Assembly: GCF_003148665.1 (NCBI RefSeq)
Contig: NZ_QGGQ01000009.1
Span: 60,151 to 124,150 of the forward strand
Length of the DNA: 64,000 nucleotides
Direction of reading: 5' to 3'
Source of the DNA: Maribacter polysiphoniae
GTDB taxonomy: Bacteria > Bacteroidota > Bacteroidia > Flavobacteriales > Flavobacteriaceae
The notes beneath the pieces are model-generated. The model had not been told where the DNA came from, searched no databases, and saw only the letters and a program-made list of their open reading frames with translations. How positions within the stretch are numbered: position 1 is the first letter of the stretch; each line of letters starts with the position of its first letter. This document shows positions 44,574 to 53,689 of the stretch, one piece after another. The translations under genes and the position numbers were made by a program.

Positions 44574-45213
44574 ATTTATTCTCACTTCTTTATTCTTGGT
44601 ATTGACTGTCCTGACACTATCCGCACAGGAAAATGATTCCATTCCCAAAGCAGCGGATTCCTTGGATATCGATTTAAAGGAAAAGGGCATCGTCGTTCAA
44701 GATGTCGTGGTAAAGAAAAGAAAGGTCATGAATCCCCTAGCCCCGAGTAAGGCCGCCTTTTATTCGGCGGTATTGCCAGGATTGGGACAAATCTATAACA
44801 AACGCTATTGGAAGGTCCCCATAGTCTATACGGTCTTAGGGGTAGGTATTTACTCCTACAAATTCAATGATGATTTCTACGATCGGTTTCGAACGGCATT
44901 CAAAAGAAGACAGGCCGGTTTTACCGACGATGAGTTTTACGACATCAATGGGGATAATGCCGAAGGTGCCGATCCTGATTTGGATGTGGACGATTTGGAA
45001 CGACAACAGGAAAATTATCAGCGAGACCGTGATTTGGCCCTGGTCATTACCATAGCCATGTACGCCTTGAACATCATTGATGCCAATGTTGATGCACACC
45101 TAAAACAATTCAATGTTGATGAGGATTTAAGTTTCGACATAAAACCCTATCTGGATTTGAACCCGATTACCAAAGACCCCAATTATGGGGTTGCATTTAC
45201 CATAAAATTCTAA
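44566..45213 (+). CDS. DUF5683 membrane protein
   Basis: 215 residues. N-terminal signal sequence (KFILTSLFLVLTVLTLSAQ), a charged segment, then APSKAAFYSAVLPGLGQIYNKRYWKVPIVY, a hydrophobic hairpin typical of DUF5683, and a second membrane segment near LALVITIAMYALNIIDANV. Start is GTG at 44566, 8 bases inside parB; no ATG gives the signal peptide. It is a conserved Bacteroidota envelope protein of unknown function, always seen by me near parAB-dapB-lepB. Confidence 0.85.
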   Translation: MNKFILTSLFLVLTVLTLSAQENDSIPKAADSLDIDLKEKGIVVQDVVVKKRKVMNPLAPSKAAFYSAVLPGLGQIYNKRYWKVPIVYTVLGVGIYSYKFNDDFYDRFRTAFKRRQAGFTDDEFYDINGDNAEGADPDLDVDDLERQQENYQRDRDLALVITIAMYALNIIDANVDAHLKQFNVDEDLSFDIKPYLDLNPITKDPNYGVAFTIKF

Positions 45214-45217
45214 GCTT

Positions 45218-45919
45218 ATGAATATAGCCTTGTTCGGATACGGAAAAATGGGCAGGATGATAGAACAAATCGCTTTGAACAGAGGTCACCAGATTGTTGC
45301 AAAAATAGATGTGGACACCACTGAAATCGATTTTTCTAAAATGGATGTGGCCATAGATTTCAGTATGCCTAGTGCCGCATATGAAAATATCAAACAATGC
45401 ATAGCCCATAAGGTCCCCATTATCTCAGGCACCACAGGGTGGCTCAAGGATTATGACAATGCGGTTGCCTATTGCAAAGAAAAAAAAGGAGCTTTTATCT
45501 ATGCCTCGAATTACAGTTTGGGGGTGAATATATTTTTTGAATTGAATGCTTATCTTGCTAAAATGATGCAGCATTTGGACCAATATAAGGTCCGAATGGA
45601 AGAAACCCACCATACCCAAAAACTGGATGCCCCAAGTGGTACTGCAATTACATTGGCGGAAGGAATCCTAGCAAATTCAAAATATGAAAACTGGAGTCTT
45701 GACCAAGGCAATGACAATGAGCTTGTCATAACGGCAAAAAGGGAAAACGATGTACCCGGCACACACCTTGTGGAATACAATAGCAATGTAGATAGTATTG
45801 AAATCAAGCATACCGCACATAACCGGGAGGGATTTGCCCTTGGTGCCGTAATCGCCTCAGAGTGGATAATTGGCAAAACAGGCGTTTTTTCTATGCGGGA
45901 TGTGTTAAACCTTGGTTAA
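45218..45919 (+). CDS. dapB: 4-hydroxy-tetrahydrodipicolinate reductase
   Basis: 233 residues. Lysine/diaminopimelate synthesis, reducing the product of DapA with NAD(P)H. The N-terminal dinucleotide motif is ALFGYGKMGRMIE. The catalytic region EETHHTQKLDAPSGTA carries the conserved His-His-x-x-K-DAPSGT. The short length compared with enterobacterial DapB (about 270) is normal in Bacteroidota. It lies 4 bp after DUF5683 in the parAB operon and feeds peptidoglycan synthesis. Confidence 0.95.
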   Translation: MNIALFGYGKMGRMIEQIALNRGHQIVAKIDVDTTEIDFSKMDVAIDFSMPSAAYENIKQCIAHKVPIISGTTGWLKDYDNAVAYCKEKKGAFIYASNYSLGVNIFFELNAYLAKMMQHLDQYKVRMEETHHTQKLDAPSGTAITLAEGILANSKYENWSLDQGNDNELVITAKRENDVPGTHLVEYNSNVDSIEIKHTAHNREGFALGAVIASEWIIGKTGVFSMRDVLNLG

Positions 45920-46013
45920 CACAAACAATAAACAAGACATAAAATCCGTAATTGCATAGCGGTTGGAACAAATTTAACAAGAACGGTATAATAGCCCATA
46001 ATTTATAGATTAC

Positions 46014-47759
46014 ATGAACGGTACCCATTGGATTATTTTCATCTTGATTATTCAGGTCATTCATTTCCTAGGAACCTGGAAGTTATATGTAAAAGCAGGT
46101 AGAAAGGCTTGGGAAGCTGCCATCCCTATTTACAATGGCATCGTGTTGATGCAGATTATCAATAGGCCCAAATGGTGGGTGATCTTACTTTTCATACCCA
46201 TCATCAATCTTTTGATGTTCCCCGTGGTTTGGGTTGAGACCATTCGTAGCTTTGGTAGGAAAAGTCTCATGGAATCCTGGCTTGTTGTTCTTACCCTTGG
46301 CTTTTATATTTATTATGTGAATTATACCTTGGATGTAAAATACATCGAAGATCGCAGTTTACATCCGACCACTGCATTGGGCGAATGGGTAAGTTCAATC
46401 GTGTTTGCCGTAGTGGCAGCCACTTTGGTACACACCTATTTTATACAACCTTATGTGATACCTACAGGATCATTGGAAAAAACACTTCGCATTGGCGATT
46501 TCTTGTTCGTCAGCAAGTTTCACTATGGCGCGCGCGTACCCATTACTACTATTGCCGCACCCATGGTACATGATACCATACCGGGATTGGGCATACGCTC
46601 TTACGTTGCCGATGTGGACCCAAAGACCTACAAAAACTCCATCTTGAACAAAACACACCTCCCCTACATGCGGTTACCCGGTGTTACCAAGATAGACCGA
46701 AATGATATTGTGGTCTTTAGCTGGCCTGCCGACACCGTATATCGTTTTTTTAGAAAAGAAAGGGGTGTAAAAAAACCGATTGACAAAAAATCGAATTATG
46801 TAAAACGCTGTGTGGGCATCCCTGGTGATTCCTTGGCTGTAATCGATGGTTATGTATACATTAATGGAAAACAAACCGTGTTACCCGACAGGGCCAAGCC
46901 CCAATACGACTATATGGCGTATTCTCAAAAAGGGGTTTCCTCGAAACTCTTAAAGGAACTCGGGGTCACGGATTTTAATCGTATCTATATATCCCCTCCA
47001 CTCAACCAAAACCAGTTGAACCAGATTATACCGTACCTATTGGGTAGAAGGGAATCAAAAGCCCAAAATGCTGAAATACTGATCACGAATCATTTAGGTA
47101 TCCCGACCAGTGTTATCCGTAAAGCGGGATTATCCTTAAAGGAACAAACCGATCGCCAACGTTTATTGACGATGACCGAAGATTTGGCCGAAAAATTAAA
47201 AAGTAACGCAGCGATTGATTCTGTTGTGAAAATCATTTCCCCAAAGGGAGAAAAAGGCTATAACATCTTTCCTCAGGATGATTCATATGCCTGGAACAAT
47301 GATAATTTTGGTCCCATCTATCTTCCTGAAAAGGGCAAGACCGTGGCATTGGATCTGGAAGTACTCCCCCTTTATAAAAAAATAATCAAGGATTATGAGG
47401 GAAATACGCTATCGGTCGACGGCAATCAAATAAGCATCAATGGCAAAGTAACCGACACCTATACCTTTAAACAGGATTATTATTGGATGATGGGCGATAA
47501 CCGCGACCATTCCGAAGATAGTCGAACTTGGGGATATGTACCTGAAGACCATATTGTGGGCACACCCATTTTCATCTGGATGAGTATTGATAATTTTAGG
47601 GATGGTTGGCGTAACTGGAGTATTCGTTGGGATCGCGTATTTACCACGGTAAATGGATCCGGAGAACCCGTTTCTTACTTTAAATACTTTATATTGGTGT
47701 TGGTCGGATGGTTTGTTTTCGACTTTTTCAGAAAACGAAGAAAGAAAGCCCAAGATTGA
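46014..47759 (+). CDS. lepB: Signal peptidase I, long Bacteroidota form
   Basis: 581 residues, against about 320 in E. coli. Two or three helices in the first 110 residues (a DUF5684-like region) precede the catalytic part. The box with the nucleophile serine reads PTGSLEKTL (usually PSGSMxPTL), the general-base lysine lies in NYVKRCVGIPGD, and box E is MMGDNRDHSEDSRTWGYVP. Between the lysine box and box E is an insertion of about 170 residues, absent from proteobacterial enzymes. A final helix (FKYFILVLVGWFVFDFF) and a basic tail follow. The protease cleaves signal peptides at the outer face of the inner membrane. Confidence 0.93.
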   Translation: MNGTHWIIFILIIQVIHFLGTWKLYVKAGRKAWEAAIPIYNGIVLMQIINRPKWWVILLFIPIINLLMFPVVWVETIRSFGRKSLMESWLVVLTLGFYIYYVNYTLDVKYIEDRSLHPTTALGEWVSSIVFAVVAATLVHTYFIQPYVIPTGSLEKTLRIGDFLFVSKFHYGARVPITTIAAPMVHDTIPGLGIRSYVADVDPKTYKNSILNKTHLPYMRLPGVTKIDRNDIVVFSWPADTVYRFFRKERGVKKPIDKKSNYVKRCVGIPGDSLAVIDGYVYINGKQTVLPDRAKPQYDYMAYSQKGVSSKLLKELGVTDFNRIYISPPLNQNQLNQIIPYLLGRRESKAQNAEILITNHLGIPTSVIRKAGLSLKEQTDRQRLLTMTEDLAEKLKSNAAIDSVVKIISPKGEKGYNIFPQDDSYAWNNDNFGPIYLPEKGKTVALDLEVLPLYKKIIKDYEGNTLSVDGNQISINGKVTDTYTFKQDYYWMMGDNRDHSEDSRTWGYVPEDHIVGTPIFIWMSIDNFRDGWRNWSIRWDRVFTTVNGSGEPVSYFKYFILVLVGWFVFDFFRKRRKKAQD

Positions 47760-47855
47760 TTTAAACGTTACGTTTGGATAGAATTCATCGTATACCAAAT
47801 AAACCCTATTAGCTGAAATCTTAATCGGAATATTTACACATCAACAAATAATCCC

Positions 47856-48491
47856 TTGAAAACAATTCTGCATCCCACTTACTTCCCCAGTATAGTCACT
47901 GCTTCGATAATGGCTCAAAACGAAGTGGTCTGGGAAGTTGAGGATAATTACCAAAAACAGACCTATAGAAATCGTTGTAATATTTGTACCGATAGGGGAC
48001 TTCATTCCTTAAGTATCCCCATAAAGCATGTTGGAGGCCTTCAGGGTAGACAAAAATACAAGGATGTACGATTGGACAACGACTACCATTGGCAACGGCA
48101 ACATTGGCGTACGCTGCAAACAGCATACCGTACTTCTCCTTTTTTCGAATATTACGAGGATGAACTAGCGGTGTTATTTGACAAACCCCATAATTTTCTT
48201 CTCGATTTCAATTTTAAGGCCATTACTATTGTAAGTGAGTGTTTACAAATCGACCACAACAAAGAAAAAACAAGCTCCTATACAACTGAGCTACCGGATG
48301 ATATCTTAGACGGGCGTTTTTTAGTGCAATGTAAAAACGAAAAGGAATTTGAACAAGAAGCCTATGTGCAAGTCTTTGGCGATAGGCATGGTTTTATAAA
48401 AAACGTAAGTGTTTTGGACCTCCTGTTCAACGAAGGGACCAATGCGAAGTCCTATTTAAACAGTTTTAAACTCGACTTTCTGAATGCTTAG
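47856..48491 (+). CDS. WbqC-family protein
   Basis: 211 residues. Starts ILHPTYFPS, the family's HxxxxP N-terminal motif, with LSIPIKHVGG and FFEYYEDEL further on. WbqC proteins occur in O-antigen clusters and in Bacteroidota housekeeping contexts; a glycolipid or amino-group modification is suspected but unproven. The start must be TTG at 47856: no ATG or GTG lies upstream in frame, and the first internal ATG (residue 19) would cut off the motif. The end overlaps the next gene by 8 bp. Confidence 0.85.
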   Translation: MKTILHPTYFPSIVTASIMAQNEVVWEVEDNYQKQTYRNRCNICTDRGLHSLSIPIKHVGGLQGRQKYKDVRLDNDYHWQRQHWRTLQTAYRTSPFFEYYEDELAVLFDKPHNFLLDFNFKAITIVSECLQIDHNKEKTSSYTTELPDDILDGRFLVQCKNEKEFEQEAYVQVFGDRHGFIKNVSVLDLLFNEGTNAKSYLNSFKLDFLNA

Positions 48492-48807
48492 GTTTTTACT
48501 GCATTACGGCATTCATTTTTTGGTTCCCATTTTTGTAGCCTTCTATTTTTTCAAAGGACAAAGTTTGAAAATAGCGATTGTTCTCTTGATGGGAATACTC
48601 ATAGATGTTGACCACCTCTTCGCCAATCCAATTTTTGACCCCAACCGTTGTAGTATAGGATTTCACCCTTTACATAGTTATTGGGCAATTATAGCCTATA
48701 CGACCTTCCTTTTTTTTAAGAAAACCCGCATTATCGGTATTGCTTTAATGATCCATATCTTAGCCGATACGGTAGATTGTATTATGTTAATCCTTCAATC
48801 GGAATGA
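48484..48807 (+). CDS. DUF6122 membrane protein
   Basis: 107 residues, three or four helices. HxxD-type residues (LIDVDHLFANP, FHPLHSY, MIHILADTVD) recall metal-dependent membrane hydrolases of the YdjM group, so a catalytic role is conceivable. Coupled to the WbqC gene by an 8-bp overlap. Its last 21 bases overlap the convergent phosphodiesterase-like gene. Confidence 0.8.
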   Translation: MLRFLLHYGIHFLVPIFVAFYFFKGQSLKIAIVLLMGILIDVDHLFANPIFDPNRCSIGFHPLHSYWAIIAYTTFLFFKKTRIIGIALMIHILADTVDCIMLILQSE

Positions 48808-49812
48808 GGCCATCACGGGAGTGTGATCAGACAATCGAACATCAAAATTTTTATGGGATTTAATTTCCAATTCTGGATCGGTCAAAATAAAATCGATACG
48901 AAAAGGCAAAAATTTAAAATTATAGGTATTCCCTAGACCAGCCCCCTTTTCTTGGAACGAATCTTTCATATCGCCCTTAATGGTATTGTACACACTGGAA
49001 AACTGGGTGTTATTGAAATCACCACAGATGATCTTTTTATACCCCACTTTGTTGGCATGTTCTTTTACCATATTTGCCTGTTGCTGTTGTTTTTGAAACG
49101 ACTTGTTCAAACGATTGAACAATCGGTCTGGGGCTTCCCTTTTAAAAGATCCTGCCCGTACCATATGTGATTGTAAGTGCACGTTATAAACCCTCAAGGT
49201 ATCTTCACCTATCAAAACATCAGCAAAAATTGTATTATTTGATGAATTTGGAAAGTTCAATGATCCTTTTGAAACTATTGGATATTTAGAATAAATGACT
49301 TGTAAACTTTTACCCATACCATCAGGGGTTATATATTTATAAGGCAAGGTATTGAAAGGCTTTTTCACATCCCGAGAATATTCTTGTAAGCATATAATAT
49401 CAACATTCTGATGTTTTAAAAAGCTCTCTATATCTTTCTCTGCAATGGGATACCTAGACGATTTATACCCAAAGAATTCATACACATTAAAAGTCAATAC
49501 TTTAATATCCTCTTTATCGGGGGTATTATTGGAATCAAAAATCCTTACGAATGAATCTTGGGTCAAGTAACCAAAAAGAAGTATTACTATAGATAATAGA
49601 ATCTGATTTTTTCCCTTTAAAGCCCAATATCCCAGAAAAACAAAATTTGCCACTACCAAGTAAGGTAGTAATAGACTGGGAAAGGACAAGAAAGAGAATA
49701 TCCCCCAACTTAAAAAACGTGAAATACATGCCAATAGCAGCAAAAAGGCTGCCAGCCAATTGAATAGAAATACCAATTTATTGAATCTGCCAAGACCTTT
49801 CCCCAAAATCAA
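48787..49812 (-). CDS. Membrane-anchored endonuclease/exonuclease/phosphatase-family protein
   Basis: 341 residues. Two or three helices in the first 90 residues, then an EEP domain: CLQEYS (metal-binding Glu), NVHLQSHM, ICGDFNNTQFSS (catalytic Asp/Asn) and a final LSDHTPVMA with the catalytic His. Topology puts the domain outside the cytoplasm, so a phosphodiesterase acting on lipid head-groups or extracellular nucleic acid is as likely as a DNase. Its ATG overlaps the stop of the rhomboid gene ahead of it by 4 bases. Confidence 0.85.
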   Translation of the reverse strand: MILGKGLGRFNKLVFLFNWLAAFLLLLACISRFLSWGIFSFLSFPSLLLPYLVVANFVFLGYWALKGKNQILLSIVILLFGYLTQDSFVRIFDSNNTPDKEDIKVLTFNVYEFFGYKSSRYPIAEKDIESFLKHQNVDIICLQEYSRDVKKPFNTLPYKYITPDGMGKSLQVIYSKYPIVSKGSLNFPNSSNNTIFADVLIGEDTLRVYNVHLQSHMVRAGSFKREAPDRLFNRLNKSFQKQQQQANMVKEHANKVGYKKIICGDFNNTQFSSVYNTIKGDMKDSFQEKGAGLGNTYNFKFLPFRIDFILTDPELEIKSHKNFDVRLSDHTPVMASFRLKD

Positions 49813-50684
49813 TCTTCTTTACCTGCTTTGAACAAAAAATCCTTTTCTGCTTTCGAAAGACTTTCATAACCAGACTTACTGATCTTGTCTAAAATAGCAT
49901 CTATTTTGCGCTGGTGGCTTTCTTTATTGTAACTTACCTTAGTCCCTGAAGCTCCCTTTTTATTGCGATAAACCGTTTTCATCGGTGCCTTTTTCTCGGT
50001 CTTTTTAAAAAGGTTGGCGAAAGCATCGATCATTTTCGAAAAACCCTCCCCAATATCCTTACCGTTCAACAGTTGACGGGCATAGATATACCCCAATAAC
50101 GCCCCGCCCAAATGTGCGAAATTACCTCCCGGATTTATACCCATGGATAATTGAACCAAGTCCATCACCACAATAAACGCACCTAAATACCAAAGTTTAA
50201 GATTGAAAAAAACCAAACGAACCTCTTGGTTGGGGATATAGGCACAGATAAAAATCAAAATGGCCCTTACCCCTGCAGATGCACCGATCAATGCCGCATT
50301 GACCTTGAAGAATGCAGGAAAAACATTGTATCCCACCATAAAGAACAAGCCCCCTAAAATAACCCCTAGAAAATAGACATTCAAAAAGCGTCTCCCATTG
50401 AACAGGTTCAAGAATATACGCCCCACGTAATAGAGTACCAACATGTTCCAAAAAATATGTCCAAATCCTGCATGGAAAAAGGAGTAAGTAACCAGCGACC
50501 ATGGCTGCATCAAGAAATCAAAAAAGTCTTTGGGTAACTCAAACCACTGAACCAGCATGTCAGGATTTGTACGAAACAATAAGGTAATCAATCCGTTTAC
50601 GATGAACACCAAAATGTTAACCACAATAAGCTTCTCCGCAATGGACAATCGAGCATATTGATATTTTAAATTTTCTGTTACCAT
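49809..50684 (-). CDS. Rhomboid intramembrane serine protease (second of a pair)
   Basis: 291 residues, six helices plus a cytosolic C-terminal domain with a basic segment (TEKKAPMKTVYRNKKGA) and a helix containing ILDKISKSGYESLSKAEKDFL. Catalytic serine in IGASAGVRA, histidine in FAHLGGALLG, and FGHIFWNMLVLYYVG in helix 2. The ATG at 50684 was taken; an in-frame TTG at 50696 would overlap the upstream gene. It cleaves membrane-embedded substrates. It is preceded by a second rhomboid only 2 bp away. Confidence 0.9.
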   Translation of the reverse strand: MVTENLKYQYARLSIAEKLIVVNILVFIVNGLITLLFRTNPDMLVQWFELPKDFFDFLMQPWSLVTYSFFHAGFGHIFWNMLVLYYVGRIFLNLFNGRRFLNVYFLGVILGGLFFMVGYNVFPAFFKVNAALIGASAGVRAILIFICAYIPNQEVRLVFFNLKLWYLGAFIVVMDLVQLSMGINPGGNFAHLGGALLGYIYARQLLNGKDIGEGFSKMIDAFANLFKKTEKKAPMKTVYRNKKGASGTKVSYNKESHQRKIDAILDKISKSGYESLSKAEKDFLFKAGKED

Positions 50685-50686
50685 AT

Positions 50687-51430
50687 TTAATTCCAACGTT
50701 TATTGTTGAATTGATTCTTCTTCCAATACCACATCATAATGAATCCTGCAATGGCTCCCCCTACGTGTGCGAAATGGGCAATACCCCCTCCAAACAACGA
50801 ATACCCTGTTACTCCTGAAAACAAATCGAGCCCTATCAACACCGGGATAAAATACTTGGCCTTAACAGGAATGGGTAAGAAAATAAGGAAGAGTTCACTA
50901 TTGGGGTACGACATACCAAAGGCTACCAACACACCATAAATGGCACCTGAAGCACCTACCGCTGGAGTATTATAAGCTCCTAAGAAGTTATCAATGGTGC
51001 TTTTTGATGCAATATCATACCATGCCGGACTGTATTGTCCCCCAGAAATAATCTCCATGACCTGACCCTTGTCAATCCCGGAATTCACCAATGCCTGCAT
51101 TCCTTCATTAAAGTAGTAATAGTTCACCCCTGTATGGATAAGTGCTGCACCGATTCCTGCAGAAAAATAAAAAAATAGGAATTTATTCCTGCCCCACATA
51201 CGTTCCAAAGGCGTTCCAAAAGCCCATAAAGCATACATATTGAACCCAATATGGGCAAAACCACCATGCATGAACATATGGGTGATTATTTGCCATAGTC
51301 CGAAATTTTCATTTTTTGGAAACCAAAGTGAAAACCATTCATACATTTGTTCACCATAAAGTGAGGTGGCCACGAAAAAAAGAACATTTACAATCAATAA
51401 ATGCTTAATAGCATCTGTTATCCTACCCAT
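50687..51430 (-). CDS. Rhomboid intramembrane serine protease (first of a pair)
   Basis: 247 residues. HIGFNMYALWAFG (helix 2), GASGAIYGVLVAFG with the catalytic Ser, and IAHFAHVGGAIAGF with the catalytic His. It has a loop insertion (about residues 105-145, MQALVNSGIDKGQVMEI) and no long C-terminal domain, unlike its neighbour. It begins immediately after the mutL stop and precedes the second rhomboid by 2 bp. Confidence 0.9.
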   Translation of the reverse strand: MGRITDAIKHLLIVNVLFFVATSLYGEQMYEWFSLWFPKNENFGLWQIITHMFMHGGFAHIGFNMYALWAFGTPLERMWGRNKFLFFYFSAGIGAALIHTGVNYYYFNEGMQALVNSGIDKGQVMEIISGGQYSPAWYDIASKSTIDNFLGAYNTPAVGASGAIYGVLVAFGMSYPNSELFLIFLPIPVKAKYFIPVLIGLDLFSGVTGYSLFGGGIAHFAHVGGAIAGFIMMWYWKKNQFNNKRWN

Positions 51431-53281
51431 CTAAATAAATTTTTTATCAATATCACTCTCGGTTATGGTCACATATACAGGTTTATTAAACGGACTCCAT
51501 CGAGATTCCTTACAAGCGAAAAGATCGTTAACCAAGGCCAACTGTGACGCATTGTTCAACACTTCCCCTGTCTTGACCGATAAGGTTTTTGCCAAGGTTT
51601 TTGCCAAGACGTCGGTCTGTGAAAAACTATCCTCGGTTATCTGCATTTGAAAATCTGAAATCAATTGATCCAAAACCATACCCACCTCACTTTCCGAAAT
51701 CAAAGGAGGTACGCCTGTTATCCGTACTTCTTCCTTATCGATATTCGAAAATACAAAACCAATGCTTGTTAGACTTTCTTTGATCTCTTTTAAAATAGCA
51801 ATATCGGCATTTGAGAAGGATAACTGCAAAGGAAACAACAATTGTTGGCTAATTGCCTGGTTCACTGTTATATTTTTCAAGAACTGCTCATATAACACCC
51901 TTTGATGGGCCCTACTTTGATCGATGACCACCATTCCCGATTTTATGGTCGTAACAATATATTTTCTTCTCAATTGAAAAGTGGTCGCAATCGATTCGAG
52001 ATCCTCTTGGTGCCCCTCAAAAAAGGACCCTGTGTTCGATTCGGATTCGAACCTAACACTACTAAAATCATCATTCTGACCCACTTTGGACTCCAATCCC
52101 ACATAAAGATTCTCCCAACCTTCGGTATTCTGCTTTTTATAGCTGCGACCAGCAGGCGATTTTTGACCTACTTCCTGAAAAGGGTTGAAGGCGCGATCAA
52201 CGGTTACGTTAGGTTGCACCGCATTCTTATCTTTATAGTCATAAGGTGTTTCAAGGTTTTGATCTTGTTCAAAATCCAATGCGGGCACCACATTAAACTG
52301 CCCCAAACTATGCTTAATGGTTGATCTTAATATGGCATAGAGTGTATGCTCGTCATCAAATTTAACCTCTGTTTTTGTGGGATGTATATTTATGTCTATG
52401 GATGCGGGATCAACATCCAAATACAAAAAGTATCCTGGGTAGGCGTCTGATTTTATGAGTCCTTCAAAAGCCGCCAATACAGCATGATGCAAATACGGAC
52501 TTTTAATAAACCGGTTGTTCACAAAGAAAAACTGCTCTCCCCTACTCTTTTTGGCGAACTCCGGCTTAATGATGAATCCAGCTATCTTGACTACCTGTGT
52601 CTCTTCATTGACAGGTACCAATTTTTCATTGGTCTTACTTCCAAAAATATGAACGATCCTTTGTCTTTGGTTCGCTTTCGGTAAATTGAACAATTCACTC
52701 CCGTTATTATAAAAATTAAAGGCTATACCGGGGTGTGCCAAAGCGACCCTATGGAATTCATCGGTAATATGCCGAAGTTCCACTTGGTTCGATTTAAGGA
52801 AATTACGTCTTGCGGGGATATTGAAAAAAAGGTTCTTTACAGACATCGATGTGCCTTTGGGCGCCACGCAAACTTCTTGGAACTTGATTTCGCTCCCTTC
52901 AATACGCAAATGGGTAGCCATTTCATCCTGTTCTGGTCTGGTCTGCAATTCAACATGGGCAATGGCCGCTATTGAAGCCAGTGCCTCACCCCGAAATCCT
53001 TTGGTATTCAAACTGAAGAGGTCTTCCGCCTTTTGTATTTTGGAAGTGGCATGTCGTTCAAAACCCATACGGGCATCTGTTGGCGTCATACCTATACCAT
53101 CATCGATAACCTGAATAAGGACTTTACCTCCTTCCTTTATGATAAGTTTTATGGAAGCGGCCCCTGCATCAATGGCATTCTCCAATAGTTCCTTGACTAC
53201 GGATGCAGGTCGTTGTACTACCTCACCTGCAGCTATTTGATTGGCAACATGGTCTGGCAAAAGTTTTATAATGTCCGCCAT
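51431..53281 (-). CDS. mutL: DNA mismatch repair protein MutL
   Basis: 616 residues. N-terminal GHKL ATPase: KELLENAIDAGA, VIDDGIGM, HATSKI and FRGEALASIAA, then the transducer domain with NNRFIKSP and DINIHPTKTEV. The C-terminal dimerisation domain starts with RRKYIVTTIKSGMVVIDQSRAHQRVLYE. There the endonuclease motif DQHA(x)2E(x)4E of many MutL proteins is not intact (DQSRAHQ), so nicking activity is doubtful. It couples MutS recognition to downstream repair. The flanking rhomboids and a small membrane protein are co-oriented with almost no gaps. Confidence 0.95.
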   Translation of the reverse strand: MADIIKLLPDHVANQIAAGEVVQRPASVVKELLENAIDAGAASIKLIIKEGGKVLIQVIDDGIGMTPTDARMGFERHATSKIQKAEDLFSLNTKGFRGEALASIAAIAHVELQTRPEQDEMATHLRIEGSEIKFQEVCVAPKGTSMSVKNLFFNIPARRNFLKSNQVELRHITDEFHRVALAHPGIAFNFYNNGSELFNLPKANQRQRIVHIFGSKTNEKLVPVNEETQVVKIAGFIIKPEFAKKSRGEQFFFVNNRFIKSPYLHHAVLAAFEGLIKSDAYPGYFLYLDVDPASIDINIHPTKTEVKFDDEHTLYAILRSTIKHSLGQFNVVPALDFEQDQNLETPYDYKDKNAVQPNVTVDRAFNPFQEVGQKSPAGRSYKKQNTEGWENLYVGLESKVGQNDDFSSVRFESESNTGSFFEGHQEDLESIATTFQLRRKYIVTTIKSGMVVIDQSRAHQRVLYEQFLKNITVNQAISQQLLFPLQLSFSNADIAILKEIKESLTSIGFVFSNIDKEEVRITGVPPLISESEVGMVLDQLISDFQMQITEDSFSQTDVLAKTLAKTLSVKTGEVLNNASQLALVNDLFACKESRWSPFNKPVYVTITESDIDKKFI

Positions 53282-53283
53282 TA

Positions 53284-53580
53284 TTACTTAAAGAATATTG
53301 AGATGTCAAAATCGATTATGTAAAGGAAAATAAGAATCAAAATTGCAAGAATTACGGCTAATCGAATCTTCAAGTTTCTATCGCCTTGGGTTTTCACATC
53401 GTCAATGGCTGAATTGAATTTACCCTTGATTCCTCTAGGTGAATTTACCGTGGAACGAAATTTATCGAATCTAGGTTCGATCTTATAAGGGTTACCCTTC
53501 CCCTTATCGTCATAAAAACGAGGCTTATAATCGAACTTTCTGTTCTTACCTATACGCGTAAATTTCTTCAGTATACTCAC
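53284..53580 (-). CDS. Small C-terminally anchored protein of unknown function
   Basis: 98 residues. The N-terminal two thirds is basic and polar (KKFTRIGKNRKFDYKPRFYDD) and one hydrophobic helix closes it (IRLAVILAILILIFLYIIDF). Such flavobacterial proteins are often labelled riboflavin synthase subunit beta, but nothing here resembles that enzyme. Start is GTG at 53580; an in-frame TTG at 53589 lies within a -7-like box, TAACTTTG (53594-53587). It is 2 bp before mutL. Confidence 0.7.
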   Translation of the reverse strand: MSILKKFTRIGKNRKFDYKPRFYDDKGKGNPYKIEPRFDKFRSTVNSPRGIKGKFNSAIDDVKTQGDRNLKIRLAVILAILILIFLYIIDFDISIFFK

Positions 53581-53689
53581 AACTCCCAAAGTTACTTAAA
53601 ATCAAAAAATATGGCGTATACGTATTCCCAAAATTTGTTAACAGTACATTATTGGGAAAATATAGTGGAAAACAAAATCAACAAGGACA

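Noticed and set aside
45900..45922. GTGTTAA/TTAACAC inverted repeat at the dapB stop as a terminator
   Set aside because: 7-bp arms, AT-rich, no T tract; lepB probably continues or has its own promoter.
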